Below the pieces are notes generated by a model that did no database searches, was not told the origin of the DNA, and saw only the letters and a list, made by a program, of their open reading frames with translations. Below, one piece after another: positions 1 through 7,000 of a stretch of 26,242 bases of DNA (its first letter is position 1; the number at the start of each line of letters is the position of its first letter). The stretch is from Bacteroides sp. Its GTDB lineage: Bacteria > Bacteroidota > Bacteroidia > Bacteroidales > Bacteroidaceae. The DNA lies in NCBI GenBank assembly GCA_030152865.1, contig JASLIW010000017.1:1-26242 (forward strand). Reading direction: 5' to 3'. The position numbers and the translations under genes were made by a program.

Positions 1-1
1 A

Positions 2-733
2 GTAGAAAACTTCCGTGTATTACAAGATTTAATCAGTGAGCCTGCTCTTAATAATGAGTACCAGTTCGTTCACTACGAAGGCCCCGATAAACGAGGCATA
101 GATTGTGCCCTGCTTTATAACCCCAACTTATTCCTACCAACATCAAGTGTTCTTGTGCCTTCCACACCTTTTCAAGGGGATACCATTCATAAGACCAGAG
201 GCTTTTTAGTGGTTACTGGGCAAGCAGCCGAAGAAGAACTGACCTTTATCGTCAACCATTGGCCTTCACGAGGTGCAGAAGCTCCCGTACGTATGCATGC
301 AGCTCAGCAAGTAAAAAACATTACAGATTCGCTCTATTCACTCAATAAGAAAGCAAAAATCATTATCATGGGTGACCTTAATGACGACCCGATGGATGAG
401 AGTGTAGTAAAAGGGTTAGGTGCTAAAAAATACGCCAAAGAAGTTAAGAAAAGAGGCTTTTACAACCCTTGGTGGAGCATACTTGAAGATAAAGGAGTTG
501 GTACATTGATGTATCGTGGTAAATGGAATCTATTTGATCAAATCATCATCTCTCAACCCTTATTGAAAGATAAAAAAGGACTCCACTATGTGGATAGTGA
601 AGTGTTCATGCGCGACTACTTATTTCAGCAGAGTGGTAAGTACAAAGGATCTCCACTCCGCACCTTTGGTGGAAAGACCTGGTTAGATGGATATAGTGAT
701 CATTTACCAACTATCATTTACCTAGAGAAGTAG
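2..733 (+). CDS. Endonuclease/exonuclease/phosphatase family protein, C-terminal part (5' end outside window)
   Basis: The reading frame is open from base 2, so the gene begins before the window; the GTG at 155 is an internal valine, not a start. About 243 residues are visible. They contain motifs of the Mg-dependent DNase I-like (EEP) fold: KRGIDCALLYNP early in the fragment, NHWPSRG, the metal/phosphate-binding IIMGDLNDDP, and the C-terminal SDHLPTIIYL whose Asp-His pair is catalytic in the family. Bacteroidota encode several such proteins, often exported, acting on nucleic acids or phosphoesters; the substrate cannot be read from the sequence. Any signal peptide would lie outside the window. 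The next gene is 264 nt away and has its own promoter, so no operon partner is visible downstream. Confidence 0.88.
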   Translation, partial: VENFRVLQDLISEPALNNEYQFVHYEGPDKRGIDCALLYNPNLFLPTSSVLVPSTPFQGDTIHKTRGFLVVTGQAAEEELTFIVNHWPSRGAEAPVRMHAAQQVKNITDSLYSLNKKAKIIIMGDLNDDPMDESVVKGLGAKKYAKEVKKRGFYNPWWSILEDKGVGTLMYRGKWNLFDQIIISQPLLKDKKGLHYVDSEVFMRDYLFQQSGKYKGSPLRTFGGKTWLDGYSDHLPTIIYLEK

Positions 734-949
734 TGATGTATTAATAATCTATAAGCTTCGTTCAAAAGGCAAACTATTTAAACAAGCTTCTTGTTTGAAT
801 AACGCAAGTGAGCAAGTAATAAGCTGAACGACTGAACAAAAAGTTACTTATCTGTCCAGTTTGATGCTTTTTGCAATTGGTTTGTATTAAGTGGTATAGC
901 ATTGTCTATATTTGGCTTATCCAGATTATAAATTATCAAGAATTATGCT

Positions 950-957
950 TACTTTTG
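950..957 (+). promoter_or_regulatory. -7 promoter element of fba
   Basis: TACTTTTG matches the Bacteroidota -7 consensus TAnnTTTG. No clear TTG lies 19-20 nt upstream. Transcription should begin around 963-965, downstream of the in-frame ATG at 959, which argues that translation starts at 998. Confidence 0.55.
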
Positions 958-997
958 CATGGAATTTAAATTTACTAACAATAAACTTTTAAAAGAA

Positions 998-1993
998 ATG
1001 ATTAATTACAAAGATTTAGGTCTTGTAAACACTAAAGACATGTTTGCAAAGGCTATCAAAGGTGGTTATGCAATACCTGCTTTTAACTTCAATAACATGG
1101 AACAGTTACAAGCTATTGTTCAAGCAGCAGCTGAAACTAAATCTCCTGTTATTTTACAAGTTTCTAAAGGTGCTCGTGCATATGCAAACCAAACACTTCT
1201 TCGCTATATGGCTGAAGGTGCTGTTGAGTACGCTAAAGAACTAGGCCTTGCTAAACCTCAAATAGTTTTGCACTTAGACCATGGTGACTCTTTCGAAACA
1301 TGTAAATCATGTATCGACATGGGATTCTCTTCTGTAATGATCGACGGTTCTTCTCTTCCATACGACGAAAACGTAGCATTAACTAAAAAAGTAGTTGATT
1401 ATGCTCACCAATTCGACGTAACTGTAGAAGGAGAGTTAGGTATCTTAGCAGGTGTTGAAGATGACGTTGTTGCTGAAGAGCACACATATACAAAACCAGA
1501 AGAAGTAGTAGACTTCGTTACTAAAACAGGTTGCGATAGCTTAGCTATCTCAATTGGTACATCTCACGGAGCTAATAAATTTACTCCAGACCAATGTACT
1601 AAAGATGAAAACGGTCGTCTAGTACCTCCTCCATTGAAGTTTGACGTATTAGAAGCAGTAGAAAAAGAACTACCAGGTTTCCCAATCGTACTTCATGGTG
1701 CATCATCAGTGCCTCAAGAAGAAGTAGCAACTATCAACAAATATGGTGGTGCTCTTAAAGATGCAATTGGTATTCCAGAAGAACAACTTCGTAAGGCTGC
1801 TGCATCAGCAGTTTGTAAAATCAACATCGACTCTGATAGCCGTCTAGCTATGACAGCTGCAGTTCGTGAAGTATTTGCAACTCAGCCAGCAGAGTTTGAC
1901 CCACGTAAATACTTAGGTCCAGCTCGTGAAAACATGAAGAAGATCTACAAGCATAAGATTGAAAACGTTTTAGGTTCAGCTAACAAGCTATAA
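998..1993 (+). CDS. fba: Class II fructose-1,6-bisphosphate aldolase
   Basis: A zinc-dependent aldolase that reversibly splits fructose 1,6-bisphosphate into dihydroxyacetone phosphate and glyceraldehyde 3-phosphate in cytosolic glycolysis and gluconeogenesis. Start chosen at ATG 998 (MINYKDLGLVNT, 331 aa), which matches the usual N-terminus of Bacteroidota aldolases; the ATG at 959 adds 13 unrelated residues and would precede the expected transcription start. Visible motifs: HLDHGD at residues 92-97 (Asp94 catalytic, His95 zinc ligand), GFSSVMIDGSS, the Glu of GELGILAG, the zinc-ligand His of ISIGTSHGA, LHGASSVP, and the phosphate-binding KINIDSDSR. Length is normal for this subgroup. Codon use is biased as in a highly expressed gene. 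A strong terminator follows directly, so the unit is monocistronic. Confidence 0.97.
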   Translation: MINYKDLGLVNTKDMFAKAIKGGYAIPAFNFNNMEQLQAIVQAAAETKSPVILQVSKGARAYANQTLLRYMAEGAVEYAKELGLAKPQIVLHLDHGDSFETCKSCIDMGFSSVMIDGSSLPYDENVALTKKVVDYAHQFDVTVEGELGILAGVEDDVVAEEHTYTKPEEVVDFVTKTGCDSLAISIGTSHGANKFTPDQCTKDENGRLVPPPLKFDVLEAVEKELPGFPIVLHGASSVPQEEVATINKYGGALKDAIGIPEEQLRKAAASAVCKINIDSDSRLAMTAAVREVFATQPAEFDPRKYLGPARENMKKIYKHKIENVLGSANKL

Positions 1994-2012
1994 TCTTAAC
2001 GAGATAAATGTG

Positions 2013-2049
2013 AAAGGTGGTGATAAGATATCTTATCACCACCTTTTTT
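2013..2049 (+). terminator. Intrinsic terminator of fba
   Basis: A perfect inverted repeat with 17-bp arms (2013-2029 and 2030-2046; arm begins AAAGGTGGTGATAAG) runs into TTTTTT at 2044-2049, about 20 nt after the fba stop codon. Confidence 0.9.
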
Positions 2050-2202
2050 GTGTTCTTGTATTTCGGTACTCTTTTTAGTCGTTCATACTGGCAAGAAAAG
2101 CCCAATTCTAATTTTAGAGTGGAAATGTATGTAACTAGTTTCTTGTACTCGATATAGGAGCGAGCTCATAGAGCAATAAGACTACTGCCTGTGTTTAGAT
2201 AT

Positions 2203-2235
2203 AAGAAAAGGCGAAGAGTATATATCTTCGCCTTT
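2203..2235 (-). terminator. Intrinsic terminator of sodB
   Basis: An 11-bp perfect stem (AAAGGCGAAGA at 2207-2217, TCTTCGCCTTT at 2225-2235) with a 7-nt loop. On the minus strand the stem is followed by TTTTCTT. It lies 28 nt beyond the sodB stop. Confidence 0.85.
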
Positions 2236-2262
2236 AGTTATAAAATTAAATTTCAGTTTGGA

Positions 2263-2844
2263 TTATAAACGACTTCCAACAACATCCCAGTCTATGATGC
2301 TCCACAAAGCTTTAATGTGGTCAGCACGTCTGTTCTGGTAATCTAGGTAGTATGAATGTTCCCACACATCAAAACCAAGAAGAGGCTTCAAATCTTGACG
2401 TATTGGGTTACCTCCATTTTTCTCTTGTACAATGTGAAGCTTACCATCTTTATCAGCAGCTAGCCAAGACCAACCAGAACCAAACAGTGAAGTTGATGCT
2501 TGATTGAATTTTTCTTGGAACTCTTCAAAGCTACCAAAATCGCGGTTTATAGCTTCAGCTAGTTTACCTTGAGGTTTGTTATGCTTTGGTTTTGGATTAA
2601 ATTGTAAGAAGTAAAGCGTATGATTTAATACTTGTCCAGCATTGTTGTACATCGGCCCTTCAGGACAATTTTTTACAACATATTCTAATTCTTTACCTGC
2701 AAACTCAGTACCTTCAACTAGGCTGTTAAGCGTATTTACATAGTTCTGTAAGTGCTTGCCATAGTGGTATTCTATTGTTGATTGACTAATAACTGGTTCT
2801 AATGCATTTTGTGCATAAGGAAGTTTTGGCATATCAAAATTCAT
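2263..2844 (-). CDS. sodB: Superoxide dismutase [Fe/Mn]
   Basis: Converts superoxide to oxygen and hydrogen peroxide, protecting an anaerobe during oxygen exposure. Start placed at the ATG giving MNFDMPKLPYA (193 aa), because family members have just three residues between Met and MPKLPY. The frame is open upstream to ATGs at 2850 and 2880; the longest form adds MKTLLMSLIIMT, which is hydrophobic but has no credible signal-peptidase site. The four metal ligands are recognisable: His in YHYGKHLQ, His in LNHTLYFL, and Asp and His in FDVWEHSYYLDY. The C-terminal Fe/Mn-SOD domain (GSGWSWLA through DHIKALWSIIDW) is intact. Iron or manganese preference, or cambialism, cannot be decided by eye. Transcribed divergently from the helicase gene, with a palindrome in the shared upstream region. 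Confidence 0.95.
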   Translation of the reverse strand: MNFDMPKLPYAQNALEPVISQSTIEYHYGKHLQNYVNTLNSLVEGTEFAGKELEYVVKNCPEGPMYNNAGQVLNHTLYFLQFNPKPKHNKPQGKLAEAINRDFGSFEEFQEKFNQASTSLFGSGWSWLAADKDGKLHIVQEKNGGNPIRQDLKPLLGFDVWEHSYYLDYQNRRADHIKALWSIIDWDVVGSRL

Positions 2845-2922
2845 AGTCATAATAATTAAAGACATTAATAAAGTTTTCATTATTCATTATATTAAGAATG
2901 AACTCGATTATATAAACACGAT

Positions 2923-2946
2923 ACTCTTTGAAATTGTTCGAAGAGT
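2923..2946. repeat. Palindrome between sodB and the helicase gene (possible operator)
   Basis: Two 10-nt arms, ACTCTTTGAA (2923-2932) and TTCGAAGAGT (2937-2946), match at 9 of 10 positions around a 4-nt centre ATTG. It ends 13 nt before the helicase -7 element, where the -33 region would be, and lies upstream of sodB. There is no U-tract, so an operator is more likely than a terminator. Any regulator is unknown. Confidence 0.45.
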
Positions 2947-2959
2947 CTAAAGAAACTTT

Positions 2960-2967
2960 TATCTTTG
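2960..2967 (+). promoter_or_regulatory. -7 promoter element of the helicase gene
   Basis: TATCTTTG fits TAnnTTTG exactly and lies 20 nt before the chosen ATG at 2987. The only nearby TTG (2934-2936) is 23 nt upstream, slightly far for a -33 element. Confidence 0.6.
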
Positions 2968-2986
2968 TGTGAATTTAAAGAGAGAC

Positions 2987-5293
2987 ATGGAAGGTATGAA
3001 TGAGCACTACTTAGAGGAATTAAATCAGAGTCAGCGAGATGCAGTTTTATACATAGATGGTCCCTCGCTAGTGATAGCTGGGGCAGGATCGGGTAAGACA
3101 CGTGTACTAACATATAAAATAGCTTACTTATTAGAGCAAGGATTGAAAGCTTGGGATATTCTAGCGCTCACCTTTACCAATAAGGCAGCTCGTGAAATGC
3201 AAGAGCGTATCGCTACCATCGTAGGGAGTCAAGTAGCACGGCGTCTGTGGATGGGTACCTTCCACTCTGTTTTTTATCGTATACTACGAGCAGAGTCCGA
3301 ACATTTAGGTTTCAGTTCCAAGCTGACCATTTATGATACAAGTGATAGTAGAAGCCTGATTCGAAGTATCATCAAGGAGATGCAATTGGATGAAAAGCAA
3401 TATAAACCAGCTACTGTACAAGCCAGAATATCCAATGCTAAGAATCACCTACTTAGTCCAAGTGCTTATGCAAGTCATAAATCGCTTTATGAAGGCGATG
3501 CAGCTGCTAAGATGCCCGCCATACGCGATATTTATAAGCGTTATTGGAATCGTTGCAGACAAGCAGATGCTATGGATTTTGATGACTTGCTTTTCTACAC
3601 CTTCATTCTATTCAATGAGCAGCCTACTATTTTAGCCAAGTACCAAGAGCGCTTTAAATACATTCTTGTTGATGAGTATCAAGACACTAACTTTGCTCAG
3701 CACTGTGTCGTACGGCAGCTTGCTGGAAAGCATCAGAAAGTATGCGTAGTAGGAGATGATGCCCAAAGTATCTACTCCTTTCGTGGGGCTAATATTGACA
3801 ATATTCTGGAGTTTTCCAACACCTTTGCAGGAGCTAAAGTATTCAAGTTAGAGCAAAACTACCGTTCTACACAGAATATAGTAGCAGCAGCCAATAGTCT
3901 GATTCAAAAAAACCGTAGGCAAATACCTAAAGAAGTCTTTTCGGAAAAGAAAGAAGGCGAAAGAGTCCAGCTAATCGAAGCCTATAGCGATATAGAAGAA
4001 GCCGAAATCGTAGCCAAGCGCATTGCTGAACTCCGCCGTGCCAAAGACTATGACTATGCTGATTATGCCGTACTTTATCGCACCAATGCACAAAGCCGTG
4101 TTTTTGAAGAGGTGTTTCGTAAAAGAGGCATCCCCCATAAGATCTATGGTGGCTTATCCTTTTATCAGCGAAAAGAAATAAAAGACATTATCTCTTACTT
4201 TCGCTTGGTAGTCAACCCCAATGACGAAGAAGCACTTAAGCGTATCATCAATTATCCCGCACGAGGCATAGGGGCTACTACCTTAAGTCGGATAGCCGAT
4301 GCAGCAAGTCGTCATGAAGTTAGTTTTTGGAGTGTAGTATGTCAGCCTCTAGCCTATAACTTGGAGGTCAATAAGGGAATCCAAAAGAAACTATCCAACT
4401 TTGCTGATTTGATTACAGCTTTCCAAGCCGAAATAGAAACGAAGGATGCTTATGAGCTTGGCACACAAATAATCAAGGAAACGGGCATAATTCTAGATGT
4501 GCTGCAAGACAATTCCCCTGAAAGTATATCACGCAAAGAGAATGTAGAGGAGCTATCCAATGGCCTAAAAGAGTTTTGTGTTTCAAGACGTGAAGAAGAG
4601 GCAGGGGGTGTTAGCTTGTATGATTACTTATCTGAAGTATCCCTACTGACTGATCAAGATTCAGAATCGGAAGAAGATATAGATAAGGTAACCCTCATGA
4701 CTGTTCACTCTGCAAAAGGCTTGGAATTTAAAAATGTCTTTGTCGTAGGCTTAGAAGAAAATCTTTTCCCCAGCAATATGTCTGGTGATAACCCAGGAGC
4801 TATAGAGGAAGAGCGCAGGCTCTTTTATGTTGCATTAACCCGAGCAGAAGAGCAGTGCTTCTTGAGCTTTGCTAAAAGCCGAATGCGTTATGGCAAAATG
4901 GAGTTTGGTGCACCGAGTCGTTTTATTCGAGAGATAGATAGCCAGTACCTAGACTATCCACATGGCATAGCACTAGGTCAGCAGGTAGAACGTGCAGGAG
5001 CCAATTTTAGACAAAAAATAGCTGATTCACAAAGATTTACGAAACCCAAAACTTCAAACATCCAGTCTGGGCGCAGCTTAAAGCGAGTAGGAGGTTTGCC
5101 ACCTTCACGCAATTCAGCCGTAATTCCCAGCTCTTTGGGAGTCGGATCTAGCGTTGAGCATGAACGTTTTGGCGTAGGAGTTGTTAAGCACTTGGAAGGA
5201 GAAGGAGATAATGCGAAGGCAACTGTCGAGTTTGAACATGCAGGAACCAAGCAATTACTTCTTCGTTTTGCCCGATTTAAAGTATTAGATTAA
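2987..5293 (+). CDS. pcrA: ATP-dependent 3'-5' DNA helicase, PcrA/UvrD family
   Basis: Superfamily 1 helicase acting in DNA repair, replication restart and clearing of recombinase or RNA polymerase from DNA. The ATG at 2987 gives 768 aa; ATG 2996 (MNEHYLEELN) is an equally plausible start, while the in-frame GTG at 2969 would overlap the promoter. Motifs in order: Walker A AGAGSGKT (about residues 31-38), ALTFTNKAA (Ia), VDEYQDTN (II), GDDAQSIYSFRGA (III), QNYRST (IV), TVHSAKGLEFKNVF (V) and EEERRLFYVALTRA (VI). The extreme C-terminus (GSSVEHERFGVGVVKHLEG to ARFKVL) is the Tudor-like domain that in PcrA/UvrD contacts RNA polymerase. nspC follows after 12 nt and is probably co-transcribed, though no functional link is obvious. 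UvrD and PcrA cannot be separated by sequence alone. Confidence 0.95.
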   Translation: MEGMNEHYLEELNQSQRDAVLYIDGPSLVIAGAGSGKTRVLTYKIAYLLEQGLKAWDILALTFTNKAAREMQERIATIVGSQVARRLWMGTFHSVFYRILRAESEHLGFSSKLTIYDTSDSRSLIRSIIKEMQLDEKQYKPATVQARISNAKNHLLSPSAYASHKSLYEGDAAAKMPAIRDIYKRYWNRCRQADAMDFDDLLFYTFILFNEQPTILAKYQERFKYILVDEYQDTNFAQHCVVRQLAGKHQKVCVVGDDAQSIYSFRGANIDNILEFSNTFAGAKVFKLEQNYRSTQNIVAAANSLIQKNRRQIPKEVFSEKKEGERVQLIEAYSDIEEAEIVAKRIAELRRAKDYDYADYAVLYRTNAQSRVFEEVFRKRGIPHKIYGGLSFYQRKEIKDIISYFRLVVNPNDEEALKRIINYPARGIGATTLSRIADAASRHEVSFWSVVCQPLAYNLEVNKGIQKKLSNFADLITAFQAEIETKDAYELGTQIIKETGIILDVLQDNSPESISRKENVEELSNGLKEFCVSRREEEAGGVSLYDYLSEVSLLTDQDSESEEDIDKVTLMTVHSAKGLEFKNVFVVGLEENLFPSNMSGDNPGAIEEERRLFYVALTRAEEQCFLSFAKSRMRYGKMEFGAPSRFIREIDSQYLDYPHGIALGQQVERAGANFRQKIADSQRFTKPKTSNIQSGRSLKRVGGLPPSRNSAVIPSSLGVGSSVEHERFGVGVVKHLEGEGDNAKATVEFEHAGTKQLLLRFARFKVLD

Positions 5294-5305
5294 CAATAAA
5301 CAAAC

Positions 5306-6439
5306 ATGATAGATTACAGTAAGTTTCCGAATCCATGCTACATCATGGATGAGACCCAATTGCGAAAAAATTTAGAAACAATTAAGTCAGTTGCCGATGA
5401 GGCTGGAGTAACTATTATCCTAGCATTTAAATCGTTTGCGATGTGGCGTACATTTCCCATTTTTCGCGAATATATTAAATACTCTACAGCCAGCTCAGAA
5501 TATGAAGCACGCTTAGCTTGGGAGATATTTGGAAGTAAAGCCCATACCTACTCTCCAGCTTATACGGATGAGGATTTTCCTGAAATAATGCGTTGCAGTA
5601 GCCACATCACCTTTAATTCTCTAAGTCAGTATGCACACTTCTATCCTCAAACTGAGGGGAAATCAATTTCTTGTGGCCTACGCATAAATCCTGAGTACTC
5701 TGATGTGGAAATAGACCTATACAACCCTTGCGCAGCAGGAAGTCGTTTTGGTGTTTTATCAAGTCAGCTTCCAAAGCAGCTACCAGAAGGTATTGAAGGC
5801 TTTCATTCACATACGCTCTGTGAATCTAACTCCTATGATTTAGAAAAAACACTGGTGCATATTGAACGAAAGTTCGGACAGTGGTTTGATCAAATTAAGT
5901 GGTTGAACTTAGGGGGGGGACACCTAATCACGCATAAGGATTATAATCAGAAACATCTGATTGGAGTGCTTAAAGGACTTAAATCACGCTACCCACACCT
6001 GGAGGTAATTCTAGAACCAGGCTCAGCCTTTACTTGGCAAACTGGAGTACTTACATCTAAGGTTGTAGATATTGTAGAGAATAAAGGCATCAAAACAGCT
6101 ATACTTAATGTAAGCTTTACTGCTCATATGCCTGATACACTAGAAATGCCTTACCAGCCAGAAATAGAGGGAGCACGTATTGGTGCCGAAGGCCCTTATG
6201 TTTATCGACTAGGTGGCAACTCTTGTTTGAGTGGAGACTGGATGGGTTCTTGGAGCTTTGATAAGGAGCTACAAGTTGGCGATCTAATCGTACTCAAAGA
6301 CATGATTCACTATACAACAGTAAAAACCACCATGTTTAATGGAATTAAGCATCCTAATATCGCTTTGTGGACAAAAGATAATAAAGCACTGATTTTGAAG
6401 CATTTTATTTATGGAGACTACCTTAACCGCATGTGTTAA
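5306..6439 (+). CDS. nspC: Carboxynorspermidine/carboxyspermidine decarboxylase
   Basis: PLP-dependent decarboxylase of the alternative polyamine pathway, producing spermidine or norspermidine from the carboxylated precursor. The 377-aa length is that of NspC, which belongs to the alanine racemase-fold (type III) decarboxylases. PLP-binding Lys42 lies in ILAFKSFAMW; EGFHSHTLCESN, the glycine-rich LNLGGGHLIT and LEPGSAFTW form the phosphate- and substrate-binding elements; GNSCLSGDWMG carries the C-terminal Cys/Asp used across the dimer interface. Starts 12 nt after the helicase stop with no promoter between, so it is probably read from the helicase promoter. The usual partner, carboxy(nor)spermidine dehydrogenase, is not in this window. 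Confidence 0.95.
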   Translation: MIDYSKFPNPCYIMDETQLRKNLETIKSVADEAGVTIILAFKSFAMWRTFPIFREYIKYSTASSEYEARLAWEIFGSKAHTYSPAYTDEDFPEIMRCSSHITFNSLSQYAHFYPQTEGKSISCGLRINPEYSDVEIDLYNPCAAGSRFGVLSSQLPKQLPEGIEGFHSHTLCESNSYDLEKTLVHIERKFGQWFDQIKWLNLGGGHLITHKDYNQKHLIGVLKGLKSRYPHLEVILEPGSAFTWQTGVLTSKVVDIVENKGIKTAILNVSFTAHMPDTLEMPYQPEIEGARIGAEGPYVYRLGGNSCLSGDWMGSWSFDKELQVGDLIVLKDMIHYTTVKTTMFNGIKHPNIALWTKDNKALILKHFIYGDYLNRMC

Positions 6440-6483
6440 TCGGAGGTATAGCAGAATACTGTGTAAAAATAATACGCTATAAT

Positions 6484-6513
6484 TTGTAGAAATCAAAAAA
6501 CGCCTTATCTTTG
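6484..6513 (+). promoter_or_regulatory. Promoter of the tRNA operon
   Basis: TTG (6484-6486), a 19-nt spacer, and TATCTTTG (6506-6513): a full match to the Bacteroidota primary-sigma promoter. It lies 43 nt before the first tRNA. Confidence 0.8.
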
Positions 6514-6556
6514 CACTCACCATAAAGGAACAAAACCTTTTAAACAAATAAGAGTT

Positions 6557-6639
6557 GGGCAAATACCAGAGTGGCCAAATGGGGCAGACTGTAAATCTGC
6601 TGGCTTACGCCTTCGGTGGTTCGAATCCATCTTTGCCCA
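6557..6639 (+). tRNA. tRNA-Tyr (anticodon GTA)
   Basis: The acceptor stem GGGCAAA/TTTGCCC closes an 83-nt class II cloverleaf. The anticodon stem GCAGA/TCTGC encloses CTGTAAA, giving anticodon GTA; a long variable arm follows and the T-loop is TTCGAAT. Discriminator base A; CCA is not encoded. Confidence 0.96.
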
Positions 6640-6648
6640 CTAACTCTT

Positions 6649-6721
6649 GCGGAAATAGCTCAGTTGGTAGAGCACAACCTTGCCAAGGTTGGGGTCGCGA
6701 GTTCGAGCCTCGTTTTCCGCT
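6649..6721 (+). tRNA. tRNA-Gly (anticodon GCC)
   Basis: A 73-nt cloverleaf with acceptor GCGGAAA/TTTCCGC. Anticodon stem CAACC/GGTTG around loop TTGCCAA gives GCC; T-loop TTCGAGC. Starts 9 nt after tRNA-Tyr. CCA is not encoded. Confidence 0.96.
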
Positions 6722-6727
6722 CTATTT

Positions 6728-6810
6728 GGAGGGGTGGCGGAATTGGTAGACGCGCTACCTTGAGGTGGTAGTGACCTAGTGTCGTGTGAGTTCGACTCTC
6801 ATCCTCTTCA
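6728..6810 (+). tRNA. tRNA-Leu (anticodon GAG)
   Basis: An 83-nt class II tRNA. Acceptor GGAGGGG pairs with CCTCTTC with two G-U wobbles; the D-arm reads TGGCGGAATTGGTAGACGCG, typical of leucine tRNAs. Anticodon stem CTACC/GGTAG encloses TTGAGGT, giving GAG. Six nt separate it from tRNA-Gly. Discriminator base A. Confidence 0.94.
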
Positions 6811-6835
6811 CTGTATGAATCATACATTCCGTGTT

Positions 6836-6866
6836 AAAAAGGAGACTTAATTAAGTCTCCTTTTTT
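6836..6866 (+). terminator. Intrinsic terminator of the tRNA operon
   Basis: Perfect inverted repeat GGAGACTTAA (6841-6850) / TTAAGTCTCC (6851-6860), flanked by AAAAA and TTTTTT, 26 nt after tRNA-Leu. Confidence 0.9.
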
Positions 6867-6922
6867 ATTTGCTTTAAATTTTGATGTTATATCCTAAATG
6901 TAAAATCATAGTGGAACCGTAT

Positions 6923-6960
6923 AAAAGATTAGGGCTGTAAAAAAATTACAGCCCTAATCT
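6923..6960 (-). terminator. Intrinsic terminator of lpdA
   Basis: A 15-bp perfect stem (AGATTAGGGCTGTAA at 6926-6940 and its complement at 6946-6960) with loop AAAAA. On the minus strand it runs into TTTT (6926-6923). It lies 40 nt beyond the lpdA stop. Confidence 0.87.
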
Positions 6961-7000
6961 TAATTAAAATCACAATTAAATTACACAACAAACTTATGTG

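Noticed and set aside
155..157. GTG at 155 as start of the first gene
   Set aside because: The frame is open to base 2 and the upstream residues (KRGIDCALLYNP) belong to the family, so the gene begins outside the window.
777..799. Hairpin TTTAAACAAG / CTTGTTTGAA after the first gene
   Set aside because: AT-rich, one G-U mismatch and no U-tract; not convincing as a terminator.
2845..2880. Signal peptide on superoxide dismutase (MKTLLMSLIIMT)
   Set aside because: No cleavage site, and relatives start just before MPKLPY; read as untranslated upstream sequence by chance in frame.
6555..6749. A 64-codon ORF covering the tRNA-Tyr and tRNA-Gly genes
   Set aside because: It runs straight through two well-formed cloverleafs; it is a chance reading of tRNA sequence.
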